Below the pieces are notes generated by a model. It worked only from the letters and a program-made list of their open reading frames with translations, was not told the origin of the DNA and made no database searches. DNA of 26,730 bases, taken from assembly GCA_049297695.1 (NCBI GenBank), contig JBAQUT010000017.1:1-26730 (forward strand), written 5' to 3'. Source of the stretch: JACKLD01 sp049297695. Its GTDB lineage: Bacteria > Pseudomonadota > Alphaproteobacteria > UBA2136 > UBA6156. This document shows positions 22,285 to 26,730 of this stretch, piece by piece. Every line of letters starts with the position of its first letter. Within the stretch, counting starts at the first letter, position 1. The position numbers and the translations under genes were made by a program.

Positions 22285-22491
22285 TTAATCTTGAGAACGT
22301 GAATCTTGGTTTTCAGGAGCATAGGAAGCGGCAAGAGGCTCGATAGCTTTTAAAGCGATAAGAACCCCAGCGGCCCCAATGACAAACCCCAACAAACTTG
22401 GTTTATGGGTTATCATAGACAAGCTAGAAGCTGCAAAAACAGAAAGCCCCGCAGCAAATTGAGTTTTTTGGTTTTTAAGGATATTACGCAC
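22285..22491 (-). CDS. Small membrane protein, 68 aa
   Basis: Unrecognised; begins with GTG at 22491, supported by GAGGAG about nine bases upstream, and overlaps the previous gene by eight bases. Two hydrophobic segments are visible: QFAAGLSVFAASSLSMI (about 11-27) and LLGFVIGAAGVLIALKAI (about 33-50), then a polar tail (ASYAPENQDSRSQD), suggesting a hairpin membrane protein. Lies between ybaB and recR. AT-rich compared with ybaB and recR, which hints at later insertion. Confidence 0.62.
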   Translation of the reverse strand: MRNILKNQKTQFAAGLSVFAASSLSMITHKPSLLGFVIGAAGVLIALKAIEPLAASYAPENQDSRSQD

Positions 22492-22654
22492 GATCGTTAT
22501 CTCCTCTCCAAAGGGAGTAAGAAACCAAACCTGTACCGACAGTTGCTAGAAAAAGACCTAAGCCAGAATGGGTACTTGGTGTGAGGCACGATGCGATACT
22601 ACATGCAGCACCAAGTTTGATTGGAGTAGGTAAGCTTTTAAAGGTATTCCACAT
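22484..22654 (-). CDS. Small membrane protein, 56 aa
   Basis: Unrecognised; the ATG at 22654 (MWNTFKSLPTPIKL) has GAAAGGG seven bases upstream, better than the ATG at 22669. Two hydrophobic stretches: LGAACSIASCL and GLGLFLATVGTGLVSYSLW; ends RGDNDRA. It resembles the next gene product in general design (short, two hydrophobic helices, Ser/Ala/Gly rich). Starts 33 bases after ybaB and overlaps the next small gene, so it is part of the dnaX operon message. Confidence 0.6.
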   Translation of the reverse strand: MWNTFKSLPTPIKLGAACSIASCLTPSTHSGLGLFLATVGTGLVSYSLWRGDNDRA

Positions 22655-22687
22655 TTCAGTCCCTTTCATTAGTATGCATTTTATACG

Positions 22688-22996
22688 TCACATCCCCGGC
22701 AATTTCAACCCACCCGTCGCCGCCTTCATCTTGCTTTCGGTTACATCTCGCACTTTCCGCACGGCATCGTTCACGGCCACCATCACCACGTCTTGAAGGG
22801 TGTCTACGTCGTCGGCGTCCACTACGGAAGGTTTGATGGTCAGTTTCGTCACGTCAAACGTGCCGCTCATCACCACTTCCACGGCGCCGCCCGCAGCCAC
22901 GCCCGTTACGGTGGTGGTTTTCAATTCTTCTTGCGCCTGCTGAAGCTTTTTCTGCATCTCTTGGGCTTTTTTCATCATGTCAAACATACCGGCCAT
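22688..22996 (-). CDS. ybaB: YbaB/EbfC-family nucleoid-associated protein
   Basis: Small dimeric DNA-binding protein that coats the nucleoid, commonly encoded between dnaX and recR. The 102 residues show the family layout: N-terminal helix MFDMMKKAQEMQKKLQQAQEEL, TTVTGVAAGGAVEVVMSGTFDVTKLTIKPSVV, and a C-terminal helix with VAVNDAVRKV. AAAGGA eight bases before the ATG at 22996 is a good ribosome binding site. The gap to dnaX is 15 bases. Confidence 0.95.
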   Translation of the reverse strand: MAGMFDMMKKAQEMQKKLQQAQEELKTTTVTGVAAGGAVEVVMSGTFDVTKLTIKPSVVDADDVDTLQDVVMVAVNDAVRKVRDVTESKMKAATGGLKLPGM

Positions 22997-23011
22997 AGGG
23001 TTATCCTTTCG

Positions 23012-24685
23012 TTAATGGGGTGATTCGACCTGTTCAATCTCGGCACCGGGGAACATCGCCAAGGCGGCTTTCAACGCTGGGTCTTCCGCAGCTGCCAGCT
23101 TACGGCCTTGGGCGGCGGTGTGTTCTTGCTCCACCAACGTGGGGGCGGTGGAAACACCCATGTGCTGCTCCACCATCCACACGCGGCCTGTGGCGGTGTT
23201 CAGGGCCGTGCGCATATCCCGTAAAATTTCTTTGGCGTCCATCAACCCACGGTCGATGCTCACCACCAGCTCGGTGCCCGTAAGGCTTACACACCGTACT
23301 TGCTGGCCCAAAGAAGCGCCCAACGCGGGTTTGTGGGTTCGGATGGCCGCCACAACCCCTGCCCACTCGGTGGGGAGAGCCGCAGGTTCGGGTGGCATTA
23401 TGCGGGCAGGCGGGGCCTCTTCCCAGGGCGGGGCTTCGGGCATGGGGGGCATGTCGGGCATCATGGCGGGGGGAGGTACGGGGGAAGCGGGTGCTTCCCG
23501 CACGGCCATAGCCCCTACGCTGTGCCCGCTGCTCACAACGGCTTCCGCCTGCTTCAACATGTTCTCCATGCTGGGCAAAGGGGCCATGTAGGCCATGCGC
23601 ACCAAGGCCATGCTCAGGGCTTCGTACGGGCGGCTGCTGTCGCGCACCTCGCCCGCCGCATGCACCAGCATTTGGTACAGGCGGGCGGTGTTGGCTTTAC
23701 TGACCTTGGCGGAAAGGGGCACGGCGCGGGTACGTTCCACTTCGGTCAGCGTGGCGGAGGTTTTCAAGCTGGGCACCACTTGCAAACGGGTGAGCAAATG
23801 GGTCATTTCCAACAGGCCTTGAATGACTCCTAAAGCATCTTGCCCACGGGCGTATAATCCGTCCAGCAAGGTGAGGGCATCTTCCATACGCCCACCCAGA
23901 ACCATCTCCAGCAAATCATACAGTTGGGCCCTGTCCGCCAAGCCCAACATCTCTTGCACTACGCTGGCTAACACTTTGCCGTGGGAGAGGGCAATGGCTT
24001 GGTCCAGTAAACTTAAACCATCCCGCGCGCTGCCATCCGCCGCGCGGGCCACCATGGCAATGGCGGCGGGTTCGGCCTCAATGTTCTCCTTCGCCAAAAT
24101 GCTGGTGAATAAGTCTATCAGCGTCTCGCTGGGGATGCGCTTCAAATCAAACCGCTGGCAACGGGAAAGAACTGTGATGGGGATTTTGTTCACTTCGGTG
24201 GTGGCAAAAATAAATTTCACGCTGGGGGGTGGTTCTTCCAGCGTTTTGAGCAACGCGTTGAAGGCCGTGGTACTCAGCATGTGCACTTCGTCGATGATAT
24301 AAACCTTAAACCGCCCGCTCACGGGGGCGTAGGCAATGCCTTCAAACAGCTTGCCCACTTCGTCCACACCACGGTTGCTGGCAGCATCGTACTCGTACAC
24401 GTCCATGTGCTGGCCGGTGGTGATGGCTTGCACCTGCGGGTCGGCTTCATCCCATGTGACCGAAGGCCCATCCGCACAATTCAAAGCCTTGGCCATAATG
24501 CGGGCGGTGGTGGTTTTGCCCACCCCGCGAATGCCTGTAAGCACATACGCATGGTGAATTTTGTTGCTCGCAATGGCGTTGCTCAGCGTCCGCACCAAGG
24601 CATCTTGTCCATAAAGCTCGCCAAAATGCCGCGGCCGATACTTCCGCGCTAAAACGACGTAATCGTGTTTTACTCCCTCGCCCAT
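23012..24685 (-). CDS. dnaX: DNA polymerase III subunits gamma and tau
   Basis: AAA+ motor of the clamp loader, which loads the beta sliding clamp at the replication fork. The 557 residues contain Walker A (GIRGVGKT, 51-58), Walker B (DEVHML), the SRC arginine-finger motif in TVLSRCQRF, and domain III to about 370, followed by a Pro/Met-rich linker and a shorter C-terminal domain. The four-Cys zinc cluster found in E. coli DnaX is missing; only LNCADG keeps one Cys. No A6G-type slippery run is evident, so a gamma form by E. coli-type frameshifting is not predicted. The ATG at 24685 lacks a Shine-Dalgarno and has TATACA seven bases upstream. First gene of dnaX-ybaB-recR. Confidence 0.96.
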   Translation of the reverse strand: MGEGVKHDYVVLARKYRPRHFGELYGQDALVRTLSNAIASNKIHHAYVLTGIRGVGKTTTARIMAKALNCADGPSVTWDEADPQVQAITTGQHMDVYEYDAASNRGVDEVGKLFEGIAYAPVSGRFKVYIIDEVHMLSTTAFNALLKTLEEPPPSVKFIFATTEVNKIPITVLSRCQRFDLKRIPSETLIDLFTSILAKENIEAEPAAIAMVARAADGSARDGLSLLDQAIALSHGKVLASVVQEMLGLADRAQLYDLLEMVLGGRMEDALTLLDGLYARGQDALGVIQGLLEMTHLLTRLQVVPSLKTSATLTEVERTRAVPLSAKVSKANTARLYQMLVHAAGEVRDSSRPYEALSMALVRMAYMAPLPSMENMLKQAEAVVSSGHSVGAMAVREAPASPVPPPAMMPDMPPMPEAPPWEEAPPARIMPPEPAALPTEWAGVVAAIRTHKPALGASLGQQVRCVSLTGTELVVSIDRGLMDAKEILRDMRTALNTATGRVWMVEQHMGVSTAPTLVEQEHTAAQGRKLAAAEDPALKAALAMFPGAEIEQVESPH

Positions 24686-24807
24686 GGGGGAATGTATAAC
24701 GCAGATACCCTGAACCTTCTAGTTTTTTCAAATCCAAACGTTGAATTCATATGCATTCCCATAAAATAAAGTCGAAAAACAATGGGTGTATATTTGGAAA
24801 TGATACA

Positions 24808-24959
24808 TTTTTTCTGTTTTGAGAAGCGTGGATTTGGGATGAGAAAATAGCACGGGTGCAGACCGAGCACCGCAAGCGTACACGTTACGTACGTGCGGAG
24901 CGGAGGGCAAACACGGGCTATTTTATCGCCCAAAGACGCGCTTCTCAAAACAGAAAAAA
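24808..24959. repeat. Long inverted repeat between ffs and dnaX
   Basis: The 21-base ends at 24808-24828 and 24939-24959 are perfect reverse complements. Pairing continues inward imperfectly (TTTGGG...AAAATAGC opposite GCTATTTT...CCCAAA) towards a CGTAC...GTACG centre near 24880-24895, so the whole 152 bp can fold into one cruciform or hairpin. T-runs are on the 5' side of each strand, so it is not itself a terminator; the right-end A6 gives the T6 that ends ffs. No open frame fits. Confidence 0.85.
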
Positions 24960-25039
24960 GCCACCCCCACCCGCCGTAACCCTTAGCGCTGCTGCCTTTC
25001 GGCCCTGACGCGGTTCAGGCCCGTCACGTCGGGGGTGGT
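24955..25039 (-). ncRNA. ffs: Signal recognition particle RNA (4.5S-type, compact)
   Basis: RNA scaffold of the bacterial SRP, which with Ffh targets nascent membrane proteins. On the minus strand the diagnostic helix 8 is intact: GTCAGG (25009-25004), GCC, tetraloop GAAA (25000-24997), GGC, AGCAG (24993-24989), the M-domain binding internal loop. The terminal stem pairs CCACCCCC (25038-25031) with GGGGGTGG (24968-24961), and a T6 run at 24959-24954 ends it. Promoter at 25046-25074 predicts about 86 bases, shorter than the E. coli 114. Location just upstream of dnaX-ybaB-recR matches known bacterial synteny (for example in Bacillus). Confidence 0.9.
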
Positions 25040-25045
25040 AAGCCC

Positions 25046-25074
25046 CTTATACGCCAAAGCCACCTTCAGGGCAA
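25046..25074 (-). promoter_or_regulatory. ffs promoter
   Basis: On the minus strand TTGCCC (25074-25069), exactly 17 bases, TATAAG (25051-25046). Start point predicted near 25039. It begins at the stop codon of the upstream 125-aa gene. Confidence 0.75.
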
Positions 25075-25443
25075 CGGGCGCGGCCATGGGGCGTAGGTTA
25101 CGGTCTCATAGGGCTTGGGCCACGCCGCAGGCCACACGCCCAAGGCTTCCAACGCGGGTATATCGCTGCGCGGAGCATTCACTGCCACCCAGCGCATCTG
25201 CCCTTCCACCTCCACGCGGGCCGCCAGCACGCGGCGACGGGTATCTTCCAGCAACCCTGCCCGAAACCCCGCCACGGCCTCCAACCGGCACGGCGCAAAC
25301 CCCAGCCCATACCCTTGCGCCCACCAGTGGCGGCCTTCAGGCGTTTGCAGCTCCAAACAGATAACCCCTTGGTAAATCTTAAAGTTCGCTTCTTTCATAG
25401 CCTCTAACGTACCATAATCAGGCTTTTGTACAGCCTTCGCCAT
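25066..25443 (-). CDS. Hypothetical protein, 125 aa
   Basis: No family recognised. Residues 18-120 look like one small alpha/beta domain (NFKIYQGVICLELQTPEGRHWWAQGYGLG, then a helix AVAGFRAGLLEDTRRRVLAARVEVEGQ). Trp-rich, Pro-rich at the end (WPAAWPKPYETVTYAPWPRP). AAGGTAGGA directly ahead of the ATG at 25443 supports the start; Met16 (25398) is an alternative. Divergent from the Nudix gene; the ffs promoter begins at its stop. Confidence 0.6.
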   Translation of the reverse strand: MAKAVQKPDYGTLEAMKEANFKIYQGVICLELQTPEGRHWWAQGYGLGFAPCRLEAVAGFRAGLLEDTRRRVLAARVEVEGQMRWVAVNAPRSDIPALEALGVWPAAWPKPYETVTYAPWPRPLP

Positions 25444-25514
25444 ATCCTACCTTGCCCAAAACGGTTGCAGCAGGTAAAGTCATCCCATGCACTTATGCAA
25501 CGAAAGACCCTGTT

Positions 25515-25961
25515 ATGGCCCATCTCAACCCCAAGGCCCAGCGCCAGCGCTGGCTGTACGACGTCCGCCAATACGCCATTCTCACAGACGACGCGGCTAA
25601 CTTCCTCATCCTTCAACTGCCGAAAGAATATGACGAATCCGCCGCCAACACGTGGACACTCCCCGGCGGTAAACTGGAACCCACCGACAACCCTGCCGAG
25701 GGCGTGAAGCGCGAAATTATGGAAGAAACGGGGCTGGAAGCCACCATCCACGGCCCTTGCGGCATTGCCCGCTGGAGCACCCGCAACAGCAAAAAACTGG
25801 GTATTTTTTACAAAGCCAGCGTGGCGGGGATTAAACCCAAACTCAACATCTCCAACGAGCACCAACGGGCTTTTTGGATCACGCTGGACGAACTGAAAGA
25901 CTACCCCTTCCACCGGAAAGACATGGTCGCCATCATCCGCGAAACCATGGAAAACAAATAA
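25515..25961 (+). CDS. Nudix hydrolase
   Basis: Predicted Mg2+-dependent pyrophosphohydrolase of nucleoside diphosphate derivatives, 148 residues. The Nudix box is GGKLEPTDNPAEGVKREIMEETGL at about 51-74; the REIMEETGL half with metal-binding glutamates is intact, while the first box Glu (G-x5-E) is replaced by Asp. QYAILTDDAANFLILQLPKEYDE gives the preceding strands. ATG at 25515 is preferred; an in-frame TTG at 25452 would add 21 residues. Substrate (dNTP, NADH, ADP-ribose, NDP-sugar or capped RNA) cannot be decided. Confidence 0.9.
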   Translation: MAHLNPKAQRQRWLYDVRQYAILTDDAANFLILQLPKEYDESAANTWTLPGGKLEPTDNPAEGVKREIMEETGLEATIHGPCGIARWSTRNSKKLGIFYKASVAGIKPKLNISNEHQRAFWITLDELKDYPFHRKDMVAIIRETMENK

Positions 25962-26062
25962 CATCGTCATGGCGAGCGTCGCGTGGCCATCTCACGCGAC
26001 GAAGACAGGCCCCCTTGTACGGCCTCGCCGTCATCCTCGCGCAGGCGCGGATCCACGGTTCA
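25962..26062. repeat. REP-like intergenic hairpins
   Basis: Two adjacent palindromes in non-coding DNA: GTCGCGTG (25978-25985) with CACGCGAC (25993-26000), set in a GTCATGGCGAG context like the element at 15042, and an imperfect ATCC-CGCG / CGCG-GGAT hairpin at about 26034-26053 like the widespread GTCATCC...GGATCCA repeats. No gene is visible here. Confidence 0.55.
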
Positions 26063-26067
26063 AACCC

Positions 26068-26089
26068 AGCGCTCTGCGCTTCCTTTTTT
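26068..26089 (+). terminator. Possible terminator of the Nudix gene
   Basis: AGCGC (26068-26072), loop TCT, GCGCT (26076-26080), then TCC and six T. The stem is short (5 bp). Confidence 0.5.
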
Positions 26090-26097
26090 AAATAGCC

Positions 26098-26685
26098 TCA
26101 AGCCGCCTTCCCAGCCAAATACGCCCCCGTCGCCTCGCGGTTGGCTTTCATCCCGGCTTCGCCTTTTTTCCAGTTGGCGGGGCACACTTCGCCGTTTTCT
26201 TCAAAAAACGCCAAGGCATCCACCATGCGGAGCATCTCCGCCACGCTGCGGCCCAAGGGCAAATCGTTGATCACCATGTGGCGGATGGTGCCGGTTTTAT
26301 CCAACAAATAGCTGGCGCGGTAGGTTACGCCACCCTCGTTCACAATACCCAATTCGCCGCTTACCTTGCGCAGCATGTCGCTCATCAGGGGGTAGGCCAG
26401 GGGGCCTACGCCACCTTCGTTCAACGGCGTACGGCGCCACGCGGCGTGGCTGTGGATGCTATCCACGCTGCACCCCAGCACGCGGCAGTTGCGGGCCTTA
26501 AACTCGTCCATGGCTTCGTGGAAGGCCACCAGCTCGGTGGGGCACACAAAGGTGAAGTCCAATGGGTAAAAAAACACCACGGTGTACCCGTCGCTCGCCG
26601 CTCCGGCGTTCACTTTGCCAAAACTGCCGTCGGCCATCACGGCCTGCAATTCGTGGGTGGGGAAGGTTTGGCCAATCATGCGCAT
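26098..26685 (-). CDS. Typical 2-Cys peroxiredoxin (AhpC/Prx family)
   Basis: Cytoplasmic peroxidase that reduces hydrogen peroxide and organic peroxides. In the 195 residues the peroxidatic Cys48 is in FYPLDFTFVCPTE and the resolving Cys168 in GEVCPANW, with the catalytic Thr/Pro of the PxxxTxxC motif and the conserved Arg in TYRASYLLD. Length and C-terminal tail match the Prx1/AhpC class. AAGGAG seven bases upstream favours the ATG at 26685 over the second Met at 26679. Reductant (AhpF, thioredoxin) is not encoded in this window. Confidence 0.95.
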   Translation of the reverse strand: MRMIGQTFPTHELQAVMADGSFGKVNAGAASDGYTVVFFYPLDFTFVCPTELVAFHEAMDEFKARNCRVLGCSVDSIHSHAAWRRTPLNEGGVGPLAYPLMSDMLRKVSGELGIVNEGGVTYRASYLLDKTGTIRHMVINDLPLGRSVAEMLRMVDALAFFEENGEVCPANWKKGEAGMKANREATGAYLAGKAA

Positions 26686-26730
26686 GGGGTTCTCCTTGGT
26701 TGGTTCACCTTCCTATACACCTAAAAGTTA

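Noticed and set aside
23012..24685. Programmed frameshift in dnaX producing gamma
   Set aside because: No AAAAAAG-like slippery heptamer was seen in the coding strand downstream of domain III.
24808..24959. Rho-independent terminator for dnaX or ffs formed by the long inverted repeat
   Set aside because: T-runs are on the 5' side of the hairpin for both strands, so it cannot terminate as an intrinsic terminator; only the ffs stem followed by T6 fits.

Overview
The window is a gene-dense, moderately GC-rich stretch of a Gram-negative bacterial chromosome. Proteobacterial signs are rpsA followed by an IHF-beta/HU gene, RmuC, periplasmic cyclophilin, a lipoprotein and Sec signal peptides. An alphaproteobacterium is the best fit: DnaX lacks the four-cysteine zinc cluster, as many alphaproteobacterial DnaX proteins do, and an SRP RNA lies just upstream of dnaX. 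This is inferred from gene content alone; genus cannot be called. Most genes are housekeeping, with no phage, transposase, CRISPR array or classical mobile island.

Layout. 1-4 kb, mostly minus strand: rpmI (bL35 with a long tail), rplT, a SpoU/TrmH methyltransferase and pheS, with a small plus-strand gene inserted before pheS. A small unknown gene then ends back to back with accD. 4-8.4 kb: a small unknown gene, ppa, an unknown minus gene, a secreted-size EF-hand protein, rmuC, an Ala-rich exported protein and an exported thioredoxin-like protein. 8.47 kb: tRNA-Val(GAC). 8.6-13.6 kb: a signalling block with a solitary periplasmic binding protein divergent from a hybrid histidine kinase. The kinase reading frame breaks inside its second receiver domain and resumes in the -1 frame as receiver plus Hpt, followed by two tandem stand-alone receiver proteins. 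13.6-16.4 kb: exported cyclophilin, HAD phosphatase, a 180-bp palindromic element and a thiolase. 16.4-17.6 kb: a ribbon-helix-helix regulator divergent from a lipoprotein/HTH gene pair across a shared palindromic promoter region. 17.6-20 kb: rpsA and ihfB. 20-21.4 kb: an overlapping HAD / DUF1653-like / exported protein operon. 21.4-25.1 kb, minus strand: ffs (SRP RNA), a 152-bp inverted-repeat element, dnaX, ybaB, two tiny membrane proteins, recR and an 82-aa unknown. 25.1-26.7 kb: a hypothetical gene, a Nudix hydrolase, a REP-like intergenic region and a 2-Cys peroxiredoxin.

Functional themes are translation (bL35, bL20, S1, PheS, rRNA/tRNA methylase, SRP RNA), replication and repair (DnaX, YbaB, RecR, RmuC), fatty-acid and acyl-CoA metabolism (AccD, thiolase), envelope redox and folding, and a multistep phosphorelay. 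The most noteworthy signals are the split second receiver of the hybrid kinase, a recurring pattern of -10-like boxes 6-8 bases before ATG (candidate leaderless mRNAs), a compact SRP RNA beside a long perfect-ended inverted repeat, two small membrane proteins inserted in the ybaB-recR operon, and Lys/Ala tails on both bL35 and S1. No complete undescribed system can be claimed from sequence alone.
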